Both the position numbers and the translations under genes were made by a program. The notes under the pieces were generated by a model that was not told where the DNA came from, ran no database searches, and saw only the letters and a program-made list of their open reading frames with translations. Below are positions 41,564 through 51,534 of a DNA stretch of 64,000 nucleotides, one piece after another; positions within the stretch are counted from its first letter, which is position 1; the number at the start of each line of letters is the position of its first letter. The stretch is taken from the NCBI RefSeq assembly GCF_009728935.1, contig NZ_CP034235.1, positions 7,217,501-7,281,500 on the forward strand, given 5' to 3'. Source of the DNA: Paenibacillus psychroresistens (GTDB lineage: Bacteria; Bacillota; Bacilli; Paenibacillales; NBRC-103111).

Positions 41564-43144
41564 TTACTTTTTAGTCGCCAACCAAGCGTTCAATTGCTTT
41601 TGTTTTTCCTCTACAATTTTCTCGCTGCCCGCGCTCTTTAGTTTTTTACGATATTCTGCTAAATATTTGTCTGTTTCTAGGGTTCCGGATTCCAGTCCAA
41701 TCGCATATTTTTCTGCAACAGCATCCACATTCGCAAGCTCCGTTTGCACCGGTTCCTCATTAAATGAAAATCCTAGCAAAGGTGAAGCTTTAGCAGATAA
41801 ATTCAGCTGCTTGGTCAATTCCCAAGTATCTGCAGGCTGGCCTTCTTGTAAATAACCGTTGAATACATCTCCAATAACCCAATTGGTATCTGGAGCATAG
41901 CCATTGTCATGCAATACTTTAATCGTATTCTCACCTACCTTGGTATAATGCTTATTTTCAATCCCAAAGCTGAGTAAATTGTATAAATCCTTATCTGAAT
42001 TAACCAGGTTTAAGAACATAATGGCTCTTTCTGGATTCTTAGAGGTTCTGCTGATGGCATTGAGTCCAGAGGTTGCCCCAGTAAACATCGGCTCTGTAAT
42101 GCGGTGTGCTACAAGTTCATTTCCGCCCCAGCTTTCTTTCTCCTCCGCTTCTACTCCAGGCTTTGAGGTAGGGTCAAACGCTGCAGCAACCTTGCCTTTT
42201 CCTAGCAATTCCTCCTCCGGATTTTTCATTGTTGCAATATCCGGATGGATGTAGCCTTTTTGATACCAGCTTCGAGCCAGCTTTAAATATTGTTCATATT
42301 CCGTTGTAAAGGCAATATCTACAACCGTATAAGTAGAATCATTCTGACGTATCGTTGCAGGTGTCGTATCATCGAAGCCATAAATTGCTCCAGTAAAGAA
42401 CTGTGCATTGCCCCAAGGAACAATGCCCTTTTCATTTTGTTTAATTTGCTCTAAGAACGGCTCTAAATCCTCATATTTGTGAAGGCTGCTTAAATCCAGC
42501 TTATATTTATCAGCAAATTGCTTTTGGACTAAAACGCCCGTTGCCTTTGCAGCAATTTGATAGGAAGGAATGCCATACATTTTACCGTTAATCTTGGTGT
42601 CATTCCACATCAATTCCGGCATAAGCGGTACCAGATCGGTGCCATATTGAGCAAGTAAATTAGTAGCGGGGTCATCTAAAGCAACAAAAGCACCCTTGCT
42701 TGCATTGGAAGAATAGTCGAACAACCAATTAGCTGTAAACGCGATGTCAAAATCATCGGATGCCGAGACAATCGTATTCATTTTATCCTCGTATTCGCCG
42801 AAATCAAATGGCTCTAGCTTAATGGTTGCCTTTATTTTATCTTGGGTAATTTTATTAACCGCTTCCTCAACTGCCTTTAAGTCTGCTTGTGCATTCGGCT
42901 GCGGATAGTGCCAGGTTAAAGTAACCGACTCTAATTGGGGAGCTTCTGTAGGCGCTGCCGTTTCTACAGCAGGAGCCGCAGAAGGAGCCGCTGTAGCAGT
43001 TGCAACAGCTGTAGCAGTTGGAGCCATGCTAGTCGTGACTGCATCGTCTGTTGCTGCTTTTTTAGTACAACCACTTAAAACCAGTGTAAAACAAAGCATA
43101 GACACGAAGCATATTTTTAAAGCATTATTAAACGTTCTATTCAT
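41564..43144 (-). CDS. ABC transporter sugar-binding lipoprotein (DUF3502 type)
   Basis: 526-residue extracellular solute-binding lipoprotein. Signal MNRTFNNALKICFVSML and lipobox VLSGC with Cys26 precede a Thr/Ala/Pro linker (about 30-65) and a type 1 binding fold. The C-terminal EPVQTELANVDAVAEKYA region matches DUF3502 (LipO-like) proteins, which serve LplB-type permeases for oligosaccharides. I start at ATG 43144, 9 bases after GGGGAGG. The cognate ATPase is not in the operon; MsmX-type shared ATPases are usual. Confidence 0.92.
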   Translation of the reverse strand: MNRTFNNALKICFVSMLCFTLVLSGCTKKAATDDAVTTSMAPTATAVATATAAPSAAPAVETAAPTEAPQLESVTLTWHYPQPNAQADLKAVEEAVNKITQDKIKATIKLEPFDFGEYEDKMNTIVSASDDFDIAFTANWLFDYSSNASKGAFVALDDPATNLLAQYGTDLVPLMPELMWNDTKINGKMYGIPSYQIAAKATGVLVQKQFADKYKLDLSSLHKYEDLEPFLEQIKQNEKGIVPWGNAQFFTGAIYGFDDTTPATIRQNDSTYTVVDIAFTTEYEQYLKLARSWYQKGYIHPDIATMKNPEEELLGKGKVAAAFDPTSKPGVEAEEKESWGGNELVAHRITEPMFTGATSGLNAISRTSKNPERAIMFLNLVNSDKDLYNLLSFGIENKHYTKVGENTIKVLHDNGYAPDTNWVIGDVFNGYLQEGQPADTWELTKQLNLSAKASPLLGFSFNEEPVQTELANVDAVAEKYAIGLESGTLETDKYLAEYRKKLKSAGSEKIVEEKQKQLNAWLATKK

Positions 43145-43272
43145 GTGAATTGGCCTCCCCAAATTTTCGTTAATACTATCGCCATTTATATATAGGATGC
43201 TGTTCGTTCCCCTCTCTTTCCCGAGCTTATTCCTAATATAATATAAAATCCTCTAGCCAGCTAAATCAGCCT

Positions 43273-44165
43273 TTACCCTTTTAACGAGCCAATCGTTAAT
43301 CCCTTGACGAAATATTTCTGAAAAAATGGAAAGATAATCAGCATTGGTCCAGCGACAAGAATGGCCATAGCCATACGGGCCGATAAGGAGGGAAAGGACG
43401 CTCGATCAATGTGCAAGCCACGAATAAATTCGCGTTTAGTTGTTAGAAAATCAATCGTGTTCATCATTCTTACAAGCAGGAGCTGGAGCGGTATTAGCTT
43501 ATCGTTATTAATAAATAACAAACCATTAAACCATTCGTTCCAAAAGCCAAATGAGATGAACAAGCCTAAGGTAGCCAGCCCTGGTGTAGATAGCGGAATA
43601 ATAATGGTGAAAAAAATTCTATATTCTCTTGCCCCATCCATCTTAGCTGATTCTATGATTTCACTCGGGATGCTTTGCATGAAAACCCTTAGCATAATAA
43701 GATTGAAGGGTCCCAACAAACCAGGCACGATTAAAGCCCAAATTGTATCTTTAAGGTGCAAATATTGAGTCATCAGAATATAAAACGGAACAAGTCCCCC
43801 CCAAACAGCATCGTAAAAAAGAAATAAAACGTCGTCAATTGACGAAAGGCATAATCCCGGCGGGAGATGGCATAAGCTGCCATTGCGGTTATCAGTAAGT
43901 TGGCAATGGTGCCAATAATCGTAACGAAAATCGTTACCCCATAGGCTCTTAACAAAATAATCGGTGACTGTAAAATATACTTATACGCATCTAGTGAAAA
44001 CACATGCGGAATTATTTGATAGCCGTTATCTAGTAGAGATTGCTCTTTGGTCAACGAGATGGATACAACCAAGAGAAATGGGATAAGGATCGCTATAGAA
44101 ACCAAGATGAAGAGCAGATGAATCCATATTTCCTCTTGCGGTGTTGTTTGTCTTCTAATAATCAC
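43273..44165 (-). pseudogene. ABC sugar permease (YtcP/LplC type) broken by a frameshift
   Basis: The first half (44165-about 43795) gives helices 1-3 and MLFGGD; the second (43273-43773) gives helices 4-6 from MTQYLHLKDT with the ATPase-contact EAA loop (SEIIESAKMDGAREYRIFFTIIIP). They join at a run of seven G (43796-43802); eight would restore MLFGGGLVPFYILMTQ, the family sequence. This may be a sequencing error, a phase-variable tract or a true inactivation. The start is GTG 44165 with AGGAG 8 bases upstream, overlapping the previous permease's stop region. The partner permease is intact. Confidence 0.85.
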
Positions 44166-44176
44166 GCACTCAGCTC

Positions 44177-45109
44177 CTACCACATCGCATTTTCTTCATT
44201 TGCTTTTTTTATCAGAAAGTTAGTCAGCACAATTAGAATCAACCCGACAACCGACTGAAACAAACCAACTGCCGCCGCCATACTGACATTCCCCATCACA
44301 CGCAGTGCACGATATACATAGGTGTCAATGACATCCGTAGCATCGTAAACAAATGTAGAGTTATTCGGCACAAAATAATGCAACCCGAAATCACCACGAA
44401 ACATATTGCCAATGCTTAAGATAAACAAGGTTGCAACTACAGGTGTAATTAAAGGGATGGAAATTTTCATCACCATTTGCACTCTTGAAGCCCCATCGAT
44501 TTTTGCTGCTTCATAGTAGGTTGGATCGATGGCGATAATAGCTGCAAAATATACTAATGTAGAAAACCCAATGGATTTCCACAAATGAACGATGTTGAGA
44601 ATAAAGGGCCAAAAATGCGCCTCCGTGTACCAGCTAATCGTTTTCGCCGAAAATACCGTTTGCAGCAGCTCATTTAAATACCCGTTTTGATGATCCAAAA
44701 ACGCATAGGTGATATAGCTGACAAGCACATAAGATACAAAATAAGGCAGGAACATAATCGTCTGATAAATTTTAATCCCAAAACCCTTAACCTCATTAAG
44801 TAAAAGAGCTAGTAAAATTGCACTAAAGGCTGTAATCACAATGTAGCCCGCATTGTATAGAATCGTATTGCGGATTAGGATCCAAGCTTGATCCGAAACA
44901 AAGAAAAACTCAAAATTCTTAAACCCTGCCCACTCGCTTCCAAATAACCCCTTATCAAAACGATAATTTTTAAAGGCTACAATAATGCCGACCATAGGGA
45001 TGTAAGCAAAGATCAGCACATAAATCAAACCTGGAAGCGTTAGTGTAAAAAGCTCTCCATTCTTCTTGAATACTTTCCAAAGTGATCTGCTGCTTTTTTG
45101 GGGATTCAT
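44177..45109 (-). CDS. ABC sugar permease (LplB/YteP type)
   Basis: 310-residue, six-helix permease of the CUT1 oligosaccharide family, with the ATPase-contact loop EAAKIDGASRVQMVMKISIPLI. First gene of the transport operon; the second permease starts within its last codons. The operator-like site lies about 106 bases upstream. LplB-type systems with DUF3502 binding proteins and YesN regulators commonly import plant or host glycan fragments. Confidence 0.93.
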   Translation of the reverse strand: MNPQKSSRSLWKVFKKNGELFTLTLPGLIYVLIFAYIPMVGIIVAFKNYRFDKGLFGSEWAGFKNFEFFFVSDQAWILIRNTILYNAGYIVITAFSAILLALLLNEVKGFGIKIYQTIMFLPYFVSYVLVSYITYAFLDHQNGYLNELLQTVFSAKTISWYTEAHFWPFILNIVHLWKSIGFSTLVYFAAIIAIDPTYYEAAKIDGASRVQMVMKISIPLITPVVATLFILSIGNMFRGDFGLHYFVPNNSTFVYDATDVIDTYVYRALRVMGNVSMAAAVGLFQSVVGLILIVLTNFLIKKANEENAMW

Positions 45110-45214
45110 CTGCTCACCTTTTCCTGGCTGTTTCGTTTTCTGAACCTGCTTTCATCTTGGCATAAACATTTAGTGCAGCCTACAGTAATAAGCATATTTA
45201 CATATACATTTAGG

Positions 45215-45238
45215 CTGTACAATGGATACTTTACTGTT
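45215..45238 (-). promoter_or_regulatory. Putative operator copy B, upstream of ABC operon
   Basis: On the minus strand this 24-bp site starts AACAGTAAAG and ends CATTGTACAG. It matches the site at 49922-49945 at 22 of 24 positions. It lies between the regulator gene and the permease gene it probably controls. A TTGTAC sequence at its end may double as a -35. Confidence 0.75.
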
Positions 45239-45260
45239 TAACTATTCTATTGCACACAAA

Positions 45261-45285
45261 AAAGAGCAGGTTCACCCCACTCTTT
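45261..45285 (-). terminator. Terminator after the AraC regulator
   Basis: Stem AAAGAG / CTCTTT with a 13-base loop and six T on the minus strand, directly after the stop. Confidence 0.75.
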
Positions 45286-45287
45286 GG

Positions 45288-47609
45288 CTACGTTATGGAT
45301 TTCTTCAAGCGATATTCCTTAGGTGTGGTACCAAACTTCTTTTTAAATAGTCTGAAAAAGTAGCTTTGATTGACATAACCCACTTTCTCCATCACTATAT
45401 TGATGCTGTAGGATTTATCTTGCAGGAGCTTTAGAGCGACTCCTAAGCGAATATCGTTGATAAACTCGGATAGGGTTGTGTTCTCACTTTGTTTAAATAC
45501 TCTGCCTATATATACCGGCGACATTTTTAGTATCGAAGCAATCCCTTGTAAGTTTAAATTCATATCGTAATAGTTTGTTTCAATTATTTCTTTAATCGTT
45601 GCAATTAAGATATGATTGCGGTCTTCACTGAGGCCATCCTGTTTATTGGAAATATCGGTAATCAGCTGCTTGAATAATTCGAATATTTCCTCCAGAGTTT
45701 CTTTCTCTAGAATCCGTTGTATGAAGATTGTAAGATCCACATCGAGCGTCTGTAGCTTATTGTTGTTCATCTCGACAAGTGTTGTTTTCACCAGACCTAC
45801 CAGATCGAGGATTGTGTGAATAATATTATCATAATCAAACTTGTGTATCTTCTGGAATATCGTTTGGAGGAGCTCGCTCAGTTGCTCTCCATCCTGTGAC
45901 GACTTAATACCTTCAGCCAATTTCTTCTTTAGCTCGTTAGTTATTTGAAAATCTGGATTGTTCATATGCTCAGAGATCATAGCAGGATGAATCAAGGCCA
46001 TTTTTCCAAAAATAAGCCGGTATTTGGCGACCTTCTGCGCGTACAGATACTGTTTTGAAAGCTCCAGACATTGCCCAACTTCCTCACTAATCGCTACAGT
46101 CAAAGAAAACCGATAGTAGTCGTAAATGATGCTTTGGACCTCTTGCAAACGAGTGTGAATTTCCGCAGCTGATCTCCCAGGCGTTGTCGGCAACCCAATT
46201 AAGATAATGTACTCATCGTTTCTCATCTCGACGGTTTTACATGGATATTGGCTGCCTACAATTTCGTCAGCTATATTACCAATAGCAAAGCTGATCAATT
46301 TCTGATCCTGGGTGCTCAATCGTTCTTTAAACGCTTTGTAATCATCAATCTTCAAAAGGCATAATAGCAGCTTATATTTGCCGTTGATTAGAAATGAGTT
46401 CTCTCCAAGAAAGTCTTTCCATTCCGCCAAAGTAACAAGTGAGCTATCCGTAATCAGCTGCTTCAAATGATAATTTTCGACGATGTTGAATTTGGTATCC
46501 TGTTCTTTTTGAATCATTTTCAGCTTTTCCGTAATCTGGCTGTGGATAGTCGACATATATGAGATCTCATCTTTATTCTTAGCTGGCTCCATTGTATCCG
46601 GACCAGGACTGAATTGTGTGAACAAGCCATTAATTGGACGATAAAGCTTATGACTCACCACCGTGGAAAGAATTAAAGAGAGCACTAGAAAAATAAGCGT
46701 TACCACAATGGAGGTATCTCGCATTTTGTTAACGCTTCCCAGAATGGATGAGTAAGGCTGTACATTAACAACGATCCATTGATTTACTTCCGTTGTTAGA
46801 TAGGTGATGACTTGAGTATCGCCTTTATCTTTATAAATAAAATAATCCGCGGCTTTTCCAGCCCGCATACGCTCCTGAATCTCATTTTTGAGAGTCAAGC
46901 TTAGCTGTTTATGCTCTGAGTTAATCATTTGACCATTGCTGCTCATTAGAAAAACGTGAGACTCTTCAAGATGGGAGAGCGTATTGATTTTGTTAATCGT
47001 ATCGAATAACCATTGTGGTTTAACATTCATGATTAATATACTCTCTTTAAGCGAATAACCACCTAGGGAGTTATACATAAAATAGGAAACGACATCCGCC
47101 GTTCCATCCTCCATATTAGGACTTACTAACGGAATAAGCTGCATTTTTTTGACCTGATCCGGTTTCTTCAGAAACTGTCTTATCTTCTGAAACAATAACT
47201 CATCCGAGCTGCCGGCATTCGTGCCATAATAAAATTTATCGAGATAACCATTATAAAACATGATGGATTGTAAAAAGGAAGAAGAATGCACAATACGATC
47301 TAACTCCGATTGGCGATTAATGACATCAAATATTTCAAGCGATTTGCTGTTCATCAAGGCTACCATATCATTGTTATAATACATCGAGGTCGCTAAATTT
47401 TTAACCATTTCATTGGTTTGATAGAGATTGTTGCTAAATTGATACATGACCTTCTGGTTAGCACTATGGGTTTGATCCAACATTTGTGATCTCGCGATAT
47501 AATAAAGCGCAGTTGATGTTATGAATAGGAATAAGACCATTAGCAGAGATATAGAAATGAGGATGCGATGCAGATACTTGCGCGATCTGTACATTTTCAA
47601 TAAGCTCAT
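45288..47609 (-). CDS. Membrane-bound AraC-family regulator (YesN/YtdP-like)
   Basis: 773-residue one-component regulator: TM1 (about 15-37), an extracellular sensor (Cache-like, about 38-295), TM2 (about 300-320), a linker, a GGDEF-like region (about 400-510) without the GGDEF motif, and a C-terminal AraC HTH pair (NYYDMNLNLQGIASIL.. and ..INIVMEKVGYVNQSYFFRLFKKKFG). This is the usual Paenibacillus sensor for LplB-type transporters. It should bind the paired sites at 45215 and 49922. Confidence 0.92.
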   Translation of the reverse strand: MSLLKMYRSRKYLHRILISISLLMVLFLFITSTALYYIARSQMLDQTHSANQKVMYQFSNNLYQTNEMVKNLATSMYYNNDMVALMNSKSLEIFDVINRQSELDRIVHSSSFLQSIMFYNGYLDKFYYGTNAGSSDELLFQKIRQFLKKPDQVKKMQLIPLVSPNMEDGTADVVSYFMYNSLGGYSLKESILIMNVKPQWLFDTINKINTLSHLEESHVFLMSSNGQMINSEHKQLSLTLKNEIQERMRAGKAADYFIYKDKGDTQVITYLTTEVNQWIVVNVQPYSSILGSVNKMRDTSIVVTLIFLVLSLILSTVVSHKLYRPINGLFTQFSPGPDTMEPAKNKDEISYMSTIHSQITEKLKMIQKEQDTKFNIVENYHLKQLITDSSLVTLAEWKDFLGENSFLINGKYKLLLCLLKIDDYKAFKERLSTQDQKLISFAIGNIADEIVGSQYPCKTVEMRNDEYIILIGLPTTPGRSAAEIHTRLQEVQSIIYDYYRFSLTVAISEEVGQCLELSKQYLYAQKVAKYRLIFGKMALIHPAMISEHMNNPDFQITNELKKKLAEGIKSSQDGEQLSELLQTIFQKIHKFDYDNIIHTILDLVGLVKTTLVEMNNNKLQTLDVDLTIFIQRILEKETLEEIFELFKQLITDISNKQDGLSEDRNHILIATIKEIIETNYYDMNLNLQGIASILKMSPVYIGRVFKQSENTTLSEFINDIRLGVALKLLQDKSYSINIVMEKVGYVNQSYFFRLFKKKFGTTPKEYRLKKSIT

Positions 47610-47679
47610 TCTATACCTCCTGCCGAAGACTATTCTATTTCATACTATGGGTGTCTTTTCGCTTTGTCAATTAGGTTAT

Positions 47680-48753
47680 TTAAATAGCCCAGACTTGTCG
47701 GGAGGTACGGACCGGTTCTTTGGTTTCCAAAGCTTTATTAAGCATATGCGTTAAATAATGGTCCTGCGAAGCCTCCGCCAAGCTATAGAATCCAGGCCCT
47801 CCAGAGACATACTGCTCCATACGCTCCAAGCAAGTTGCAATGGCAATTTCATCATCTGTCAATCGGCCCGGTATATAAGGGTTATGGTATACATAGTGCT
47901 CACCGCATAATATTCCCTTCAGGTAAAATCCCTCTAGGTTGCCATCCGCTCCAGCATGAAGTCTGTTTAATTCAAGATCAACAGGAGTTGAATAATCGAG
48001 CAAGTATTTAACTTGATGGTTATTTATTTCGCCTTTTTCTCCACGAACAAGCAGTCGGGGTGAGCGAATCCACGAAAAATATTGATCGCCCGTGAAATCA
48101 TAAACACCCAGCTTATCACCAAATTCAAAGCTGGCAATTACCTGCGATGATTCTGTTTGACACAACGCTTTGGGGTCGCCTTCGCGGTTGGGTCCATCCA
48201 CAATGGGCGAAGTAAACGAGATTGCACGAATGGTTGCATCCTCATAATGCAGATCGAGATATTGCCGCAGTAAACTAATACCATGATAATCATGAGCGGC
48301 TGAAACCTGGGCTTGACTCACAGCTCCAAGCTTGCCTGAACGGACAATATTCAACCGAGCTGCATGATTGGGTTGAAACAGATATTGCTCGGCGATTTGC
48401 ACCTTGGCTTGGCTGCCAACTGCCTCATTAAAAGCAATTAAATCCTCCAACCGATCCGCAGGAGGTGTCTCGCACAATACCGCTACTCCTTTATTAGCAA
48501 GCTCTAACACAATGGACGGTGCGACTGCTCTTGGTACACTCACAACTACAAAACTTAGATCAGCTTGACTTAACATATCATCGATGTTCCGAAAGGTTTT
48601 GACACCCCACTTCTTCTCAATGCCTGCTGCCTGCTGTTCGTTTCTTACAACCATACCTGCTATTCGAAACCGATTCGGCAATTGCTCGGCGATTCTCAGA
48701 TAGAATTCTGCGCGCCATCCAGCGCCTATAATACCAAATGCAATAAGACTCAT
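47680..48753 (-). CDS. Gfo/Idh/MocA family oxidoreductase
   Basis: 357-residue NAD(P)-dependent sugar oxidoreductase: Rossmann GIIGAGWRAEFYLR, CETPPADR in place of the usual EKP, and a C-terminal substrate domain. The missing catalytic Lys of EKPxA (here ETPPA) is odd and may point to a different catalytic role or a non-redox partner subunit. It overlaps the other oxidoreductase (ATGA) and so is translated with it. Confidence 0.88.
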   Translation of the reverse strand: MSLIAFGIIGAGWRAEFYLRIAEQLPNRFRIAGMVVRNEQQAAGIEKKWGVKTFRNIDDMLSQADLSFVVVSVPRAVAPSIVLELANKGVAVLCETPPADRLEDLIAFNEAVGSQAKVQIAEQYLFQPNHAARLNIVRSGKLGAVSQAQVSAAHDYHGISLLRQYLDLHYEDATIRAISFTSPIVDGPNREGDPKALCQTESSQVIASFEFGDKLGVYDFTGDQYFSWIRSPRLLVRGEKGEINNHQVKYLLDYSTPVDLELNRLHAGADGNLEGFYLKGILCGEHYVYHNPYIPGRLTDDEIAIATCLERMEQYVSGGPGFYSLAEASQDHYLTHMLNKALETKEPVRTSRQVWAI

Positions 48754-49811
48754 AGCTTTCTGCCATCCCTTCCCACTGCTTTCCCATCATATGGAATACC
48801 TGCTATCCAAATTTCATCCTGAACAGGAACAATGAACTCATCAAAAGGAAATGTCACCTTGCTATTTGAACGGCTTGATAAATAGGCAGCTTCGACAATC
48901 TCAAGCGCAGATAAGGAGCTTTCCGCCATACTGTAATCGTTGACACCGCTATCTATCATAGCAGCCATGTTCTCCAAATGTCTTTGGTGGCCTGTAGTTT
49001 CAAATTCATCTGGAATGATGTGCGTGGTTGCAGCATGCTTCTCATTCATCAGCATATATCCGTTCTCCCAGCCCCAGAATTCTATTTGCCCTTTCGTTCC
49101 AATAATTCTGAACAATGTATCTTTCCCTGCTCGGTTTATAAGCACGTCATCACCTGTATTCATGATAACGCGAATACCGCTTTGAGTTTGTGCATACGTT
49201 ACAGCTGTGGTTTCCACTTGCATGCCATCTCTATACGTATGTGTACTGGTTTCGCATTGAGCCATAACATAGCTTAGCGGTTCATTGCCAGTCAACATAA
49301 CAAAAAAGTGCAGCCAGTGAATTCCTGCATTAATAATGTCCCATTTCGTATTCTGGATTTCAACTAGCTTTAACTCTCCAATTTCACCTGCAGCTACTCT
49401 CCGAATAATTTCGATTGGTGTTTTCCTGACCAGCAAGCCATGTGGGACTGCTATTGGAATGTTATGACTGCGAATGGCTTCCAAAATCCTTCGTCCTGAT
49501 TGAGCTGTATGGCCCAATGGCTTTTCCACTAAAATCCCCTTTAAAGGAAGCTTTAAAGCATCCATAGTCACTTCTTCATGTGATGGAGGAAAGGTACTAA
49601 CACAGACAACATCTGTTGGGCATTCAGCAAACATTTCTTGATGTGTGGCAAACGTTGCAATCCCAGGATAAGTAAGCTTCAGTTGTTCGCAAACCTCGGG
49701 TCTTAAATCCGCGATGGCCACAAGCTCAAAATGCTCCGAGACACTTAAAGCATGCATGCTTAAGCGCCCTCCTTGTCCGCCACCAACTACGGAAGTCGTT
49801 AATTTCTTCAT
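48750..49811 (-). CDS. Gfo/Idh/MocA family oxidoreductase
   Basis: 353-residue NAD(P)-dependent oxidoreductase: VVGGGQGGRLSMHAL Rossmann start and the canonical VEKPLGHTAQSGRRIL, so the catalytic Lys is present, unlike its partner. I start at ATG 49811, 7 bases after AAGGGGA, since the 35 upstream codons lie in the leader. It overlaps the second oxidoreductase by four bases. Members act on inositols, glycosides or sugar acids, often oxidising C3. Confidence 0.9.
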   Translation of the reverse strand: MKKLTTSVVGGGQGGRLSMHALSVSEHFELVAIADLRPEVCEQLKLTYPGIATFATHQEMFAECPTDVVCVSTFPPSHEEVTMDALKLPLKGILVEKPLGHTAQSGRRILEAIRSHNIPIAVPHGLLVRKTPIEIIRRVAAGEIGELKLVEIQNTKWDIINAGIHWLHFFVMLTGNEPLSYVMAQCETSTHTYRDGMQVETTAVTYAQTQSGIRVIMNTGDDVLINRAGKDTLFRIIGTKGQIEFWGWENGYMLMNEKHAATTHIIPDEFETTGHQRHLENMAAMIDSGVNDYSMAESSLSALEIVEAAYLSSRSNSKVTFPFDEFIVPVQDEIWIAGIPYDGKAVGRDGRKL

Positions 49812-49921
49812 ATCGAATTCCCCTTCATCAACAATCGATTTAGTATTCTTACTTATATTCATAATGGCACAGTGCCCTCGGAGGTCATACTGTTCATTAC
49901 TTATTTCCATGCACAAATAAA

Positions 49922-49945
49922 CTGTACAATAGATACATTACTGTT
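49922..49945 (-). promoter_or_regulatory. Putative operator copy A, upstream of oxidoreductase operon
   Basis: On the minus strand it starts AACAGTAATG and ends TATTGTACAG. It differs from the copy at 45215 only at two positions (9 and 15). It lies 110 bases before the start codon. No other copy this good was seen. Confidence 0.75.
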
Positions 49946-49979
49946 CTTTTTCATTCAATTCGCATGAAAACCTATTCGC

Positions 49980-51047
49980 CTATACTTCCCATGGCTTTAG
50001 CAGACCTTCAATTGCTCCGGAGGGTACTTGAGGCGGCAGGAGGTCTAGCTCTCCGAAAGCATTCGCATTACCAAAATGATTATTTGTAAAGCTCACAAGT
50101 TTATCGATTGTACAGAGCAGCGAACCATCGCCTTTTCCACACATCCAATAAACAACATTATCCTCTACATGGATAGGTGGCCCAAAAGCATCTCCGTAAT
50201 TATCGATTTGCAGTCCCTTTCCGTTATATTGGCTTGCAGGTGGGTTTTGATAAATGCGGTTTGCCCTGACCAGCCAATGATGCCCGCCACTCAAGCCAAT
50301 ACCGGCATTGCCTGTTTGATAAACCTTGTTCTCCATGATCTGATAATGCCCTCCTCCACCATCACCCAGCATAATACCTGAGCCACAAGAGGAGGAGCTG
50401 TAGCCGTATATGAAATTATTACGAACCCTTATAGGGAAAAGCTCCGAGCCGGTGCTGCAGTAACCATTAATATGATCCTCTGCACCAAAGCCGGTTGCTT
50501 CTCGCTTGCATTGATCTGGAGATTTGGGGTCTACGTAAGAAAAGTTATGCTCAATTAGAATCTGCGCCAAGCTTCCATCACAAAGCGCAAACTGAACCAT
50601 CTGTCCTCGCGGAAACGGACCTCTATGATTTTTGCTGAAATTTCCACTGAACGTTATTGGACCCTTGCATTCAACTAAATAAGCTCCAGTGGGGCAGTTT
50701 TCAAAATAATTACCGCGAATCGTGATATTCTCAGCCCCCATTGGCTGTATGAGCGGGTTATCCCACCTGTTTCCCTCTGTTGTTGTTATGCCGGCAAATT
50801 GTTTGATATAAGAGATCTCTCCCTGAGGCGTCAAATCATGTATGTAATTATTCTGAATGGTAATGTCATGGATTGAACCGTATAAATTAATAGCTCCGAT
50901 TATTTCACATTCCTGAATGGTTACATGGTTGGCTTTAATAATGATAGCAAAGCCCTCGGGATTGATAATTTTCAGTTTAGAGATGACAGTTCCATCTTCT
51001 GTAATCACAATCGGTTCGGACACAGTTAATTCATGCAGTTGGCTCAT
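49980..51047 (-). CDS. Right-handed parallel beta-helix protein
   Basis: 355-residue beta-helix protein with repeated coils (NHVTIQECEIIGAIN, ITIQNNYIHD, ITIRGNYFENCPTG, FPIRVRNNFIYGYSS, YQIMENKVYQTGNAG). It has no signal peptide, so it is probably cytosolic. The coils resemble pectate lyases and epimerases of the AlgE/NosD kind, but the catalytic residues are not evident. Its start overlaps the previous gene by 17 bases. Confidence 0.85.
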   Translation of the reverse strand: MSQLHELTVSEPIVITEDGTVISKLKIINPEGFAIIIKANHVTIQECEIIGAINLYGSIHDITIQNNYIHDLTPQGEISYIKQFAGITTTEGNRWDNPLIQPMGAENITIRGNYFENCPTGAYLVECKGPITFSGNFSKNHRGPFPRGQMVQFALCDGSLAQILIEHNFSYVDPKSPDQCKREATGFGAEDHINGYCSTGSELFPIRVRNNFIYGYSSSSCGSGIMLGDGGGGHYQIMENKVYQTGNAGIGLSGGHHWLVRANRIYQNPPASQYNGKGLQIDNYGDAFGPPIHVEDNVVYWMCGKGDGSLLCTIDKLVSFTNNHFGNANAFGELDLLPPQVPSGAIEGLLKPWEV

Positions 51048-51501
51048 CGATTAATCTCCTTGGTATAAATAGATATAAATGATTAGAATATTGATCGACT
51101 TCTTTTGTCGCAAAACTACTATACTCATGTGATTTAAATAGGGAAACAATAACCTCGGTTGTATTGAAATTGGTTATTCGCTTCTCTTCATTAAGAATGG
51201 CAATTCCATTATCCTTATAATCGTAATGTGTATCCTTCCCAAACTCCAAATCCCTGCTAATTATGCATATTCCTGTATCCACAATACAATGCTGGCCTAA
51301 TCCAGCATGCTTGGATTCATAATTCCGCAATGTAATCCAACCAGCAAATTCATCCGGTTTATATGTAGCTCGAATAGCATAATCCTGCGCTAAATCTAAG
51401 CTTTCCATGATTACTTCCATTTGCAGCTCTGTCAGCTTGTTAGATGCTTTTTCAGCTATTTCCTGACGCAGCCGCTCACTGACTTCATTAGTACTGTCCA
51501 T
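51031..51501 (-). CDS. Small uncharacterised protein
   Basis: 156-residue acidic cytosolic protein, no family recognised. An N-terminal helical half (SERLRQEIAEKASNKLTELQ) is followed by a beta-rich half with GWITLRNYESKHAGLGQHCIVDTG. AGGAGGGG precedes its start. It is translationally coupled to the beta-helix gene and sits in front of the oxidoreductases, so it may be an accessory subunit of the pathway. Confidence 0.78.
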   Translation of the reverse strand: MDSTNEVSERLRQEIAEKASNKLTELQMEVIMESLDLAQDYAIRATYKPDEFAGWITLRNYESKHAGLGQHCIVDTGICIISRDLEFGKDTHYDYKDNGIAILNEEKRITNFNTTEVIVSLFKSHEYSSFATKEVDQYSNHLYLFIPRRLIDEPTA

Positions 51502-51534
51502 TGATTCCCCTCCTGTTAGTCTCGCAAGGTTCGT

